Positions 11,321 to 21,775 of a DNA stretch of 64,000 bases are shown piece after piece; position 1 is the first letter of the stretch; each line of letters begins with the position of its first letter. Position numbers and translations under genes: made by a program. The stretch is taken from positions 3,782,001 to 3,846,000 of the forward strand of contig OZ022511.1 of the NCBI GenBank assembly GCA_963989385.1, given 5' to 3'. The notes under the pieces were generated by a model, which saw only the letters and a list, made by a program, of their open reading frames with translations, was not told the DNA's origin and ran no database searches. The stretch is from Ctena decussata. Its lineage: Eukaryota; Mollusca; Bivalvia; Lucinida; Lucinidae.

Positions 11321-11653
11321 GGACAGACTAGAGTAAAATTAAATCCGACCCCATTCCGCACCTGCAGCAAGCACAGCAATTCTTATCCAGATTTATAGTA
11401 CGATCCTCGGATACCCAAATCTTTAGCATGAGATACCCCATAACGTGCAAGGCCTACAATGGGTATCATGCTATAAGTGAGAAAGAACGCAGTTTGTCCG
11501 TCTGTACGGTCGATAATGCACTTGCTAAAGCTCGTGGTTTATGTCTCCGTACAGGAGGACGAACCATGGCCTAGCCTGCTTACACTAGTGAGACTCGCCT
11601 ACACCAAACGTAGCCCTACCCGACCACGTGTGAATGCGTATGTGTGGGGAGGG

Positions 11654-11673
11654 CTCTCTCTTCTCTCTCTCTA

Positions 11674-11713
<40 letters not shown>
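11654..11713. repeat. (CT)n microsatellite
   Basis: About 60 bp of CT dinucleotides with a few interruptions at the left end. Confidence 0.9.
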
Positions 11714-11716
<3 letters not shown>

Positions 11717-11835
11717 GACGTCTGAATATAGACTTAATATTTTCTAAACGACATTATAGCTGAAAGGAAATACAAATCACATGACGTAAGCCAAAACTCT
11801 GTCTGTGAAACGCAGCACCTTAAAATATGAATTTG

Positions 11836-11836
<1 letters not shown>

Positions 11837-11894
<58 letters not shown>
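11837..11894. repeat. (CA)n microsatellite
   Basis: Twenty-nine uninterrupted CA dinucleotides. This and the CT tract 120 bp away create artefactual ORFs. Confidence 0.93.
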
Positions 11895-11895
<1 letters not shown>

Positions 11896-11899
11896 GAAA

Positions 11900-13600
11900 A
11901 ATGTATGACATAGACGCCATCTGGCCTATAGGAGATAACGGGAATCCCCGGAGTGACGTCATCGGATGATCACGTGGGTAGATTGGTTGGCAAAAAGATA
12001 GCGAGAGACAGTGGTCTTCTATGACTTCTATGGGGTTTTGCTGAAAATTAACCTCTGAAATGCGTAAAATATAGTTTAGAAAGCTGCGAATAAATAGAAA
12101 CCGATAAAACAAGTGCAAAAATTGTTTTAATCGCTTGTCGCGCGAAAAAAAAAAGAGTTATTTAATATTATTTAAAGTTATTTAATTACTCGACATACAT
12201 TGACTCGCTTCGGAACAGGACTATTTCTCTTAATAACTTTGACTTAAAAAGAAAAATAAATAAATGAAATAAAAATACAATAATTCGGAGGTACTAAAGA
12301 TCAGTATTTTAACCTTTAAACCTTTTCGACAATCAAGGTAATTATTAAATAGAACACGAGTAATAGAAAATGAAAGACAATACAATATAGTATTAGGAGA
12401 GAGAATAGAAGAATATTTTACACTAAAATACCTACATTTCTAAGCGTTATCATTTATATGAAAATATGCATCGTAATGCGCAAAATACACGGCATGATTA
12501 ATTACATAGTTTAATATCACCCAATAAACGTTCAATATAGCGTGATTGATTATCGACTTTTTGCCAACCAGTGTGGGGAATACCTTGGAAATCCTTATCG
12601 ATGACGTCACCGCGTTTTCTCCTATAACAACAGCTTTTGGTAGTCGTGCTTCTTCGCATTGTCATATCATAGCCATGAAATCGCTGAAATATTTATCAAA
12701 ATTAACTTGAACCGCCATCGAGGGAGCTTCACCATTCCCCGACCAATTCTTACTTACTGGAGTTTACTTCAGCTGCACTTATGTCTATGAATACGACTTG
12801 ACCTTACCTTGAGACAATCGTTGAATTTGAGTTTAGTTTGCAAGTAGGGACCTCTGTATTAAAAAACAAGTACATAGTTAATATGCATGCGCCGAAAAAG
12901 TCTAAGATCAGCCAGTCTTTCTATGATGTTTTACAATCATCCAACTTATATTGAAGTTGTGATCACTAAGGGTCTTATGATATTCTCGAAGATCTTGGGT
13001 TCTTATTTTGATCAGGACAGGTGGTTCTTAAAGCATTTGCTAAAATCGCCTTGCACACATAGGTTTACCATCTCTATTTTACTATTTTGCTTTTCATGTC
13101 ACAATACTTACCGTAGGAAACATAAACGTCCACCGTAGAATACGTTAGCATAACATTCGAAAACCAATACATAAGGTTTGGATTAGCCGTAGAAAACTAT
13201 AAAATCTTTTTTCTAAAATTCACATGTTTTCATACATTCGTGCATGCTGCAGTAAATATCAGTGTACATTTACAATTTAGTGCAATATTCCTCTGCATGG
13301 ACAAATACAGGAGTAAATAGAGCCGGTAAAAACCTACTTATGATGACTGGGATTCTCGCTGAGCCTATTTCGATAAAACTGCCAAAACAAACGAGAATTT
13401 TAACGTGCAAATGGATAACAGTATGAGTTTGAGTTCTTCAGTACAGCATAAAATGTTAGATTTGCATTAAAATATGAAAGTTAATATTTATTTTGTTAAA
13501 ATCGTCCGCTAAACGGCCGTTAACATTAGAAACCTTCATCAAAAGCCGTAGAAAATCGTAACGTTAACCGTAGCATACAGAATCCTGAAATAACACATTG
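11900..13600. other. non-coding stretch between the two fucosyltransferase genes
   Basis: No exon with recognisable fucosyltransferase similarity was found here. If either gene has a 3' exon beyond its donor-like site, it would fall somewhere between 422 and 13801, but I could not identify it. The outer part of dispersed repeat D occupies 13559-13612. Confidence 0.4.
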
Positions 13601-13609
13601 TAGGTAGTG

Positions 13610-13733
13610 GGCTGTTTGCAATGGAATCCCGTTTACGATTAAAAAGATTCCTGCCTTCAGCGGGGCTCGAACCCAGAATGGCTAGATCAGCAGGCCAGCG
13701 CTTAACCTACTGAGCTACCGGGGCTCCTACAGA
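13610..13733 (-). mobile_element. tRNA-derived SINE, minus strand, truncated
   Basis: On the minus strand AGGAGCCCCGGTAGCTCAG, then GTTAAGCGCTGGCCTGCTGA and a B box CTGGGTTCGAGCCCCGC form a tRNA-like head, followed by about 50 bp of body (AAACGGGATTCCATTGCA) that abuts dispersed repeat D. It matches the heads at 3440 and 49264. It lies just outside the fucosyltransferase stop. Confidence 0.65.
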
Positions 13734-13760
13734 TTATTGTATTGATGGGACATGATCAAC

Positions 13761-13762
<2 letters not shown>

Positions 13763-13797
<35 letters not shown>
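13763..13797. repeat. (AG)n microsatellite
   Basis: About 17 AG dinucleotides ending five bases before the fucosyltransferase stop codon. On the gene's strand it is a CT tract just past the candidate splice donor. Confidence 0.92.
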
Positions 13798-13800
<3 letters not shown>

Positions 13801-13801
13801 G

Positions 13802-14980
13802 TTAATTAATTACCGTGATTTTTGGACATACATCATTCCGGACCCAGCCGTCGAGATCATCAACAACCTGAGCTGGTCTGTCCTTGTCATGTAGAGCTTT
13901 ACACACATCACAAGAGGGACAAGGTGGATTATTTGAATACTGCTTCCGCCAATCAAAATAACTATTGTATAAAGTCTCATTTTCGCTGACTTTCTTTATG
14001 TATCCCGCCAAAGTCTTTATATCTTTAAAATCATGTATATTGATATACGAATTTGGTATTACCATTTCTTTATTCAAACTTTTCCAGTTTACGATAGGAA
14101 TCTGTTCTCTACCTAAAGAAAGCCAGTATTTTTCGGTCACATAGTCCTTGCAGTCATTGTTTTCAAAAGCTAGATAAAACTTGTATTGCTTCATGATGAC
14201 GTCACATGAAGAGTCCCATTGGTTGGTTGGATCTCCACATGGTTTGTTATAACATAAACCATACATGTCAATATCTAAATATTTTTGCATTTCTGTGACT
14301 GTTTTGTATCTTTTATTTTGATCAACACAATTACTTATCCTTCCTATGATACTCTTTGTTTTCTCTTTAAATATATTACGCCCCTTCATTTCTTTAGTTG
14401 CGTTAATTATTTCCGCCTGTGTTTGTAGTTTGTAAGGATATCCGTAAAGCCAGCTTAAGGTGGCATCCGAGCGATACCAACGGGTCCAATTAAATATACC
14501 ATTAAATACTTCTAGGTCTCCCCACAGGTGCTGCGGTGGCTCCATATTAGAAACCATCCAGATCTGATCAGGGCGCCTATAAGTGGGGAAGTCTATTATT
14601 GATCTTGTGTCGATCTGCCAGACTTTGGTCCATAAATTTGATAAATGAAAATCAACTGCATCAACATTAGCAATTTCACTTTTATCATCAGTCGCTTCAC
14701 ATTTTACCGGACACTTCTTCAGACATCGGTTTTCTAATTCCGCCAGGTCGGATCCTATATGGGGTTGCCAGATCAAGATCCGTTTTGTCTCTTTCTCTCG
14801 GAAATATCTGTTCGGAAACGTTCGGACGAATTGCCCATCTGTAACCTGGCGAGGTTCAGTACCAGAAAAGGTGCTAATAAATCCTACAATCAGTATAATG
14901 CAGATCAATACCACCAGAACCTTGTAGTTGACTCTTCTGATGACGAAAGTTCTACGGAGACTGCTACAATAAGACGCCAT
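13802..14980 (-). CDS. alpha-1,3-fucosyltransferase (GT10), near-complete
   Basis: A 392-residue type II membrane protein when started at the ATG at 14980-14978. Residues 1-20 form a short basic cytoplasmic tail, 21-36 (VLVVLICIILIVGFIS) a membrane anchor, then a stem with clustered cysteines and a lumenal catalytic domain. The GT10 signature FYLAFENNDCKDYVTEK lies at about 268-284, preceded by FNWTRWYRSD near 163-172. Sequons at N164, N193 and N334 suggest N-glycosylation. Enzymes of this family use GDP-fucose to fucosylate GlcNAc-bearing glycans in the Golgi. The start was chosen because it has a good context (G at -3 and +4) and directly precedes the anchor; an in-frame upstream ATG at 15130 lies inside a MITE. 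The end is less certain: ACG|GTAATT after residue 389 may be a splice donor, making the last three residues read-through. Confidence 0.9.
   Translation of the reverse strand: MASYCSSLRRTFVIRRVNYKVLVVLICIILIVGFISTFSGTEPRQVTDGQFVRTFPNRYFREKETKRILIWQPHIGSDLAELENRCLKKCPVKCEATDDKSEIANVDAVDFHLSNLWTKVWQIDTRSIIDFPTYRRPDQIWMVSNMEPPQHLWGDLEVFNGIFNWTRWYRSDATLSWLYGYPYKLQTQAEIINATKEMKGRNIFKEKTKSIIGRISNCVDQNKRYKTVTEMQKYLDIDMYGLCYNKPCGDPTNQWDSSCDVIMKQYKFYLAFENNDCKDYVTEKYWLSLGREQIPIVNWKSLNKEMVIPNSYINIHDFKDIKTLAGYIKKVSENETLYNSYFDWRKQYSNNPPCPSCDVCKALHDKDRPAQVVDDLDGWVRNDVCPKITVIN
13808..13818 (-). other. candidate splice donor in fucosyltransferase copy 2
   Basis: ATCACG|GTAATT on the minus strand. It aligns codon for codon with the GTGAGT in the other copy, after which the two proteins no longer align. 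Confidence 0.42.
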
Positions 14981-15031
14981 ACCCGGTTCAACCTTTGAAA
15001 AATTCAGTAATTCCTGCTGCGACTCAAACTT

Positions 15032-15248
15032 AGGGAAGAGTCGGGTAACTTCGGACAGGCGGGTAAATTCGGACATACAATTGCAAACAGTGAAAATCCA
15101 GATGAGACGGCTCATTATGAGCCGTCTCATCAGAATTTTCTCTGTTTGGCCAGATATTTGTTATTTTAGTTCCAAACAACTCACATATAAAGGAAATAAT
15201 GTCAGTGTCCGAATTTCCCGGCTGTCCGAAGTTACCCGACTCTTCCCT
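15032..15248. mobile_element. 217-bp MITE beside the fucosyltransferase start codon
   Basis: Ends AGGGAAGAGTCGGGTAACTT and its inverted complement, with a perfect central hairpin GATGAGACGGCTCA-TTA-TGAGCCGTCTCATC, flanked by a 4-bp duplication ACTT (15028-15031, 15249-15252). It lies 52 bp upstream of the chosen fucosyltransferase ATG, so it is in the 5' UTR or proximal promoter. It contributes a spurious in-frame upstream ATG at 15130. Confidence 0.85.
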
Positions 15249-15482
15249 ACTTTCCACAGGAGTATTATCAATAATTCCGGTTTCGATGGAAGGTCATATT
15301 CAGGGGCCGTGTCAACTTTTCAGTTGATTAAAAGAGTTCTGCTATATATGTAGTTTCAAACACGTTGTATTGATGAACTGTTTCTGAAAAGAAAATGAAT
15401 CATAAAAAAGCCTGTGTAAATGTAATATTGGGTATGCTTCCATGTTTTTCCGCCATGTTTGCAAAGGAAAATTTTGTGACTT

Positions 15483-16864
15483 GGGGGATAACTGTACTCA
15501 AAATTGTCATTTGGGGAGGTAAATCGTCGGCTTTATGGTCGGAAATTATGGTTTACGGCGACGCACCAGCGGAGCAATAAAACGCAATTTGCGACCATAA
15601 CACCGGCAACGACTCGCCTCCGGAAATGACAATTTTCAATACAGTTATTCCCATTCTAATGCACTTTTCCCATGTTCACATGCGCTACTTTGCACCTATA
15701 ACAAACGCTTTCAGCGACGTCAACCAATGAGAAGCGACGTGATGTAATGAAGCCGTGTTTCCGATAGTATCACTGTTGTCTAACCGACCCGTATGTGCTC
15801 TGATTAGTCATGTAGGCCCCGTATGCAATTGTGATTGGTTCGAGTTTCAAAATGGCGGCGAACAACACACCACGAGATGCCAACAGGTAATTTTTAGCTT
15901 TTTTCACCATTTCTTTTCATCATCAGAAGTAATTGCAGTTTGCAACATTAAACTTTATTGTTTATTACATGCATTTCGGAATCCCCAGGCAGGACTGTTC
16001 ACCATATGAATTGCAATCCTTCATCATTTGTGTGCTCATTTGGACATAAATATGTTGAATCGAGTGACGATTGTAAAAATATGAGTTTTTGCATCTTTGG
16101 ACCATTAAAGTGTGCTTTGAATGGTGTTTAATCAGTTGTTTGGTCAATTCTTTCAATATCCCACAAAGCATGGGATCCAACACATTTGCCTTTCAAATAT
16201 ATTTAAGAATACACAAAATGGTCATAACACGGATTAGTCTTGTGTAGAAAAGCTCATTCCAATCCGATTTCTGTAGGATACTAATCAGTAGTACACCAGT
16301 TTCTAATCCGGGGCAAACACAGGTGTGTAGAAAACTATAAAAATCATTTATTTTCACATCAAAATACAAAAACAAACAAAGTAAAAGCATAAGCGACAGT
16401 AGCAATCACTTTTTGAAGACTTCCACGTAAAAACAGAGTACAACTGCTAAATGCGAGTTAATACCAGCCACATTTTCATGGATGTTGTTCGATTCGAATA
16501 TTTTTGTTTACCATGAGCACAACTTTATGGATCAATATCTCGTTTTTGGTATCGTTTTGCTGAAATTTGCATAAGGGTCAACTAGATATTTGTTTGGATA
16601 AGTTACTTCGTAAAATAAAATAAATTAGCTTACCTAACTAATGTGTATCGCTTCCTTTCCTAAATGTGCACACAAATGTGTTGCGGTTCGCCGCCATTTT
16701 GAAACTCGAACCAATCACGATTGCATACGGGGCCTACATGACTAATCAGAGCACATACGGGTCGGTTAGACAACAGTGAGTATATCGCAGGACATACTGT
16801 CGCAAAAATTTGGCGATATCCAATCAGACGTCGCGTTACATACGTAAGTGCATTAGAATTCCTA
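15483..16864 (+). mobile_element. family C composite foldback, interrupted by a CACTGTTG element
   Basis: A hairpin unit (15483-15652; GGATAACTGTACTC paired with its complement, with AATTGTCATTTGGGGAGG arms) is followed by a second element with ATTCTAATGCACTT / AAGTGCATTAGAAT ends. The latter is split by the insertion at 15771-16778. The uninterrupted equivalent lies inverted at 56534-56916. Confidence 0.7.
15771..16778 (-). mobile_element. 1008-bp DNA transposon with CACTGTTGTC ends (deletion derivative)
   Basis: Termini CACTGTTGTCTAACCGACCC and its exact inverted complement ending CAACAGTG, with a long TIR running to the AAAATGGCGGCGA segment. A 5-bp duplication AGTAT flanks it (15766-15770, 16779-16783), and the uninterrupted target exists at 56612-56616. 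It is a shortened, oppositely oriented relative of 18251-21353: the two ends match, but about 2.1 kb is missing, joined at a CTA shared by both breakpoints. No transposase. Mobilisation in trans is inferred. Confidence 0.88.
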
Positions 16865-16869
16865 TTTGT

Positions 16870-17550
16870 TTCCCTGGACATAACCCCATCAAACTGTGTT
16901 CCTCTGTTCTAATTATAAATCAAAATGTTTTTGGGGAAAATTACGACCATGCCGGACGAAGGAAGACCTCTTGGCTGTGCTCGTTTGGGCTGCGCGCACT
17001 GTGTTAGCTGTTAGAATACCGACATCAAGCATATCAAACGAGCAGGAAAGGGGTGATATGTTGGCGTTTTAGAAACACGATTCTCTTTTGTTTGACGAAA
17101 TTTTGGGTTATGCAATCTGAATTTTAAAGGAAAACAATTCAAAGTTCATCACACAAGCTTAGCGCTCTTTATATAATTTCATGTGTCGTCTGCTTGTCTG
17201 TCATTTTGTTTTCACTATTTGTTCTGTCCACACCATGAACATACATGTACGTGTTTGCTAAATGTTGTAACCCTCTATAAATAAAGTCTTTACTTATTTA
17301 CTTACTTACTTACCGCCTTCTCGTTTGGAACACAGTGCGCAACGTCCAAGAACAATGTTCCAGAGAACTCGATTGATGTTCCAAAAATCCCTACTGTGTG
17401 CACAGCCCAATCGAGAACGACCCTGGAGTCTACTCCAGTTGACAACACATTATGTATACATGTCATTGATTATGTTGCATTTGTATCCTCGTGGGTTTTA
17501 CAGCTTTTGGAAAAATTTTGTCGTCTTGTCCATGTAGTCAATAGTATGAG
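16870..17550. other. non-coding stretch
   Basis: No gene recognised. A (TTAC)n-like run lies near 17290-17312. Short ORFs here lack coding character. Confidence 0.4.
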
Positions 17551-17552
17551 AT

Positions 17553-17554
<2 letters not shown>

Positions 17555-17602
<48 letters not shown>

Positions 17603-17655
17603 TGGAGAGAGAGAGAGATTCCCGACCCTTGAATTCACACACATTAGTTTGGCCT

Positions 17656-17690
<35 letters not shown>
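17555..17690. repeat. (AG)n microsatellites, two tracts
   Basis: GA/AG tracts at about 17555-17593 and 17658-17690, with a shorter one at 17605-17619 and a small CA stretch between. They give long artefactual ORFs of alternating residues. Confidence 0.9.
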
Positions 17691-17691
<1 letters not shown>

Positions 17692-17752
17692 AAACTAATG
17701 GAAGCCCGTGGGTTGTTATTTTCCAGCATGAACAGACACAGATAAATGAAAT

Positions 17753-17983
17753 GAGCCGCGACACGAGAAAACCAACAATGTAGTTGTGCGCCCAGCGCAG
17801 ACTCAGATTAGCCTGGGCATCCACCAAGTCTGATAAGAGTTTTCGCTGTCCGCATGGAGGTAGCTTAGACCCTTAGCTACTATTTAAGCGCTCAGCGAAG
17901 ATTCTGATCAGACTGGGTGGATGCCCAGGCTGATCTGAGTCTGCGCTGGGCGCACAACCACATTGTTGGTTTTCTCGCGGCTC
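17753..17983. mobile_element. MITE family A, copy 3
   Basis: GAGCCGCGACACGAGAAAAC at the left and the complementary terminus ending CGCGGCTC, lightly truncated, at the right. Exact tetramer duplication AAAT (17749-17752, 17984-17987). The usual GCGCCCAGCGCAGACTC arms are present. Confidence 0.85.
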
Positions 17984-17995
17984 AAATATTAAAAT

Positions 17996-18135
17996 TGAGT
18001 GAACTCGGGTTTTAACGTCCCACCAACAACGAGGTCATATGGAGACGGGACCTCGGTTTAAAGTCTTATCCGAAAGACCGGAGAAGCGTAGGATCGATCT
18101 TGCGACCCCTGGATTGGTAGTCCGGAGTGTGAGTA
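17996..18135 (-). mobile_element. SINE-like insert in the duplicated block
   Basis: The segment TGAACTCGGGTTTTAACGTC through ACTACCAATCCAGGGGTCGC (minus-strand reading of the latter) is absent from the equivalent place near 27000 in copy 2, so it is an insertion. It has a B-box-like GCAAGATCGATCCTACG on the minus strand but no convincing A box. Confidence 0.45.
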
Positions 18136-19266
18136 ATAATGAAACGTGATTGATTAATTGGTTGATTGATTTGTGGCTTATCGTCCACGATAAATAGCTA
18201 TGGTCATGTCGGGACGGTGTCAACCTAACCACACTATTCCTGGGCAGGCTCACTGTTGTCTAACCGACCCGTATGTGCTCTGATTAGTCATGTAGGCCCC
18301 GTATGCAATCGTGATTGGTTCGAGTTTCAAGATGGCGGCGAGCCGCAAAACATTTGTGTACACATTTAGGAAAGGAAGCGATACACATTAGTTAGGTAAG
18401 CTAATTTATTTTGTTTCACGAAGTAACTTATCCAAACAAATATCTAGTTGACCCTTATGCAAATTTCAGCAAAACGATACCCCAAAACGAGATATTGATC
18501 CATAAAGTTGTGCTCATGGTAAACAAAAATATTCGAATCGAACAACATCCATGAAAATGTGGCTGGTATTAACTCGCATTTAGCAGTTGTACTCTGTTTT
18601 TACGTGGAAGTCTTCAAAAAGTGATTGCTACTGTCGCTTATGCTTTTACTTTGTTTGTTTTTGTATTTTGATGTGAAAATAAATGATTTTTATAGTTTTC
18701 TACACACCTGTGTTTGCCCCGGATTAGAAACTGGTGTACTACGGATTAGTATCCTACAGAAATCGGATTGGAATGAGCTTTTCTAACAAAGAGTACGGAT
18801 TAGTCATCATTATTCTGATACTGTTTTTGAAGTTTTTTTTATTCATTTGAGCATTAGATACAATAATTACGCTGCAGACCTTATAGCAAGGTAACTTTCA
18901 GAACCAGAATTGCTCTTGAAGAGTTTTTTTGGTAGACTAGTTAATAATCATACACAATCATATCAGATTATTTTGATGCAATTAACTCATCATTAAGGGG
19001 ACGCCGATCTCAAAAGCTCTTACTTGTATGAAAATTTACCTGTGCAAACAAAAATGGTCATTTTGTCAAGGAGACTGATATTTCTGGCTATATTGTTGTA
19101 TGAGCAATTTATATATGTCACACAGATTACTTTACGTCCCAAAATACAGTTTTTGAGTACTCAGCAGCGTGCTTATCAGTCATTTTGGTTACTCCCTGGT
19201 TTGATTCCATTTGCGTCACTGTGAAACGCTGGGTGTATTTCAGAGAAAAACATTTACATAAACATA

Positions 19267-19454
19267 ACTACAGTTATCCAACTACAATGTATGAAAGTAT
19301 TTTAGCCCAAATGTACATATTTCTGGTAGATTTTTTCTCTCCAATTTTTGCTTAAAATAGTTTGCATGGTAAAAAGCAAACATTGTAAATAATACCAGAA
19401 ATACATATATGTGAACCAAAGTACTTTCATACATTGCAGTTGGATAACTGTAGT
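19267..19454. mobile_element. foldback nested in the 3.1-kb element
   Basis: ACTACAGTTATCCAACTACA at the left pairs with TGCAGTTGGATAACTGTAGT at the right. The arms continue through ATGTATGAAAGTA and an imperfect TGTACATATTTCTGGTA. No clear target duplication. Confidence 0.6.
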
Positions 19455-20394
19455 TTTTGTTCATGTTAACATTTTTATCTAAAATTTACCCAGCATCTGT
19501 TGAATCTAATGCATCATGGAACGACTGATCAAGCGCTTCTATTATTCTGCAAATAAAGTATTCGATAATTAAACCATGGACCACAACGTTCACCTGAATA
19601 TACAACTATGGCCTAATAGAAACTTGAGCCATTCGGTTGACATGGCAACAAATTAAACCGGATATGAATGGTAGATAACCTTGACAAACAGTTTGAACCC
19701 ATATCAGGCACGACGAATCGTCCGGCCTTATCAGGGTCCAAACTGTTTGACATTTTCATGATATTGCTGGAGGAGTGAATTTTTAAACAAATCAGCAGAC
19801 GACAAAAAGCATTAAAACACCCAGTATGCAATGAGTTATTTTCTCACCCAATACGTTTGCTCGTACATCCTCGTCTCAGCAACCATAAAAACAGAGGCTA
19901 ATGGCCACAAGTCTCACCTGAATATCATCATGCTAACACGCCAGTGAAACTGACACCCCACATTTATATACTATTAGTAAAACCGGGGTTTACTCCGACA
20001 AGGGTATTCATTGTGTTCTTATTTTGCTCTAAAACATAGTAGATTATGGACCCTCGTTAGAACCGCCTGACATGTACCCACAATTTATCTTTTGAGCAAA
20101 ATTAGGAAAACATCATAATTTTTCATCTGAAAATTACCAATTTTACAGCCGTGAAAAAGGCAGTATATTGCACAGGCTTGTTATCGTAATGTACAGCAAT
20201 TGCTAAAATAAAAATTTAACCTCTCCGGATCCAAAGCAACCAGACTTCTTATTAGACTGGCACAAAAACATAATCATTCATTTCCCCTAACTATAAATTC
20301 TATATGTGATACATGTATATAATTTATGAAAATAAGTTGAGATGACAGACGGACGACGGACGCTGGTTGGATTTTTTCTGATTCAGTTTTACGT

Positions 20395-20590
20395 CCCTTT
20401 CAAGATTATTTCACTCATATCGAGACGAGCCAATCAGTAGATTGGGCGAAAACGGGAGTACCCCAGGAAAAATCACCTGGCACACCCGCAAGCAGAACTT
20501 GGCTTGTCTCACATGTGACCCGTGCGGAGCTCGAACCCACACCGGCCACAGCGGTGAGATGATCGAGCGATTATGAGCGGATGGCTTGAT
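20395..20590 (-). mobile_element. tRNA-derived SINE, minus strand, nested
   Basis: On the minus strand a B box GTGGGTTCGAGCTCCGCA is followed by a body reading GTCACATGTGAGACAAGCC and CGTCTCGATATGAGTGAAAT, ending in AGGGACGTAAAACTGAATCA. The A-box region is degraded. Confidence 0.5.
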
Positions 20591-21355
20591 CTACTAAAAA
20601 ATCGCCTAGTTGAGTTTTCGGCTCAGGTAAGTTAAAACGTGTTTAGGACGTTCACATTATTTCTGCATAGAAAGGTTCAATCATATATAACACTTAAGAT
20701 GAGCTTGTGAGAATCTGGTGTGACTTCATTACACTCTCAAGTCTTACCACACTATGAATGATAGTAAAAAAACTATTTTATACTTGGATAATTGATCCTT
20801 AAATGTGAAACCAATCCGTTGTCTTTACTTACTAATCCGCACTCCTCGCTCAACTAATCCGTGGTCTGACCATAAACTACACAAGACTAATCCGTGTTAT
20901 GACCATTTTGTGTATTCTTAAATATATTTGAAAGGCAAATGTGTTGGATCCCATGCTTTGTGGGCTATTGAAAGAATTGACCAAACAACTGATTGAACAC
21001 CATTCAAAGTACACTTTGATGGTCCAAAGATGCAAAAACTCATATTTTTACAATCGTCACTCGATTCAACATATTTATGTCCAAATGAGCACACAAATGA
21101 TGAAGGATTGCAATTCATATGGTGAACAGTCCTGCCTGGGGATTCCGAAATGCATGTAATAAACAATAAAGTTTAATGTTGCAAACTGCAATTACTTCTG
21201 ATGATGAAAAGAAATGGTAAAAAAAGCTAAAAATTACCTGTTGGCATCTCGTGGTGTGTTGTTCGCCGCCATTTTGAAACTCGAACCAATCACGATTGCA
21301 TACGGGGCCTACATGACTAATCAGAGCATATACGGGTCGGTTAGACAACAGTGAG

Positions 21356-21540
21356 GCTTAGACCGCCTAAGCGGTTAACCAGTACTAAGTGCACATACTT
21401 TCGCCAGTAACTGACAACTGCCCTTCTTGAATCAGCGGAAGGAGAAACGAAAGTATGTGGCCAGATCGGGTTCGAACCCAGGATCTCTGACTTATGATTC
21501 AGGTGCCCTACCGACTGCGCTACGCGGCCCGGCAATAAAA
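21356..21540 (-). mobile_element. tRNA-derived SINE, minus strand
   Basis: The minus-strand head GCCGGGCCGCGTAGCGCAGT, then CGGTAGGGCACCTGAATCAT and B box CTGGGTTCGAACCCGATC, is followed by a body containing AAGTATGTGCACTTAGTACT, the sequence that is amplified as the 36-bp minisatellite at 41325. The same SINE is at 27125-27310. Confidence 0.65.
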
Positions 21541-21547
21541 CGTGAAA

Positions 21548-21775
21548 GGAGCCCCTTAGCTCACTTGATTAAGCGCTGGCCTGCAAAGCTAGCGATCCTA
21601 GTTCGATTGCTGCTGTAGGCAGAAACCTTTTCCATCCTAAACGGGTTTCCATTGCATACTTCCTATCATTATGACCCTCCAGTGGGGTATCTATATAGGT
21701 CACTGGACCCTCCCATCGACCTTATATGTCTGACATACTGTTGAAAATGACGTAACATTCATTCATCCATGAAAT
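21548..21775 (+). mobile_element. tRNA-derived SINE, plus strand
   Basis: Head GAGCCCCTTAGCTCACTTGA, then TTAAGCGCTGGCCTGCAAAG and B box CTAGTTCGATTGCTGC; body with CGGGTTTCCATTGCATACTT, ATTATGACCCTCCAG and a tail near CATTCATTCATCC. The copy at 27321 is identical in design but split by another SINE. Confidence 0.65.

Larger units (their letters stand above)
18251..21353 (+). mobile_element. 3.1-kb DNA transposon with CACTGTTGTC ends
   Basis: Starts CACTGTTGTCTAACCGACCC and ends with its inverted complement. A 5-bp duplication AGGCT flanks it (18246-18250, 21354-21358), and the uninterrupted site CAGGCTTAGACC is present at 27131-27142. Subterminal motifs ACGGATTAGT occur near 18741 and 18795 (with a variant near 18719) and inverted near 20831, 20853 and 20886. 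The interior has a foldback (19267-19454) and a minus-strand SINE (20395-20590), but no long ORF and no transposase signature, so it is non-autonomous. Known superfamilies with 5-bp duplications and CAC ends are Transib and RAG-like elements; this assignment is inferred. Confidence 0.88.

Noticed and set aside
11477..12118. ORFs with Leu-Ser or Cys-Val runs, also 17396-17729
   Set aside because: Translation of CT, CA and AG microsatellites.
15081..15130. fucosyltransferase start at the upstream ATG (15130)
   Set aside because: Those residues are encoded by a MITE hairpin; the ATG at 14980 has better context and directly precedes the membrane anchor.
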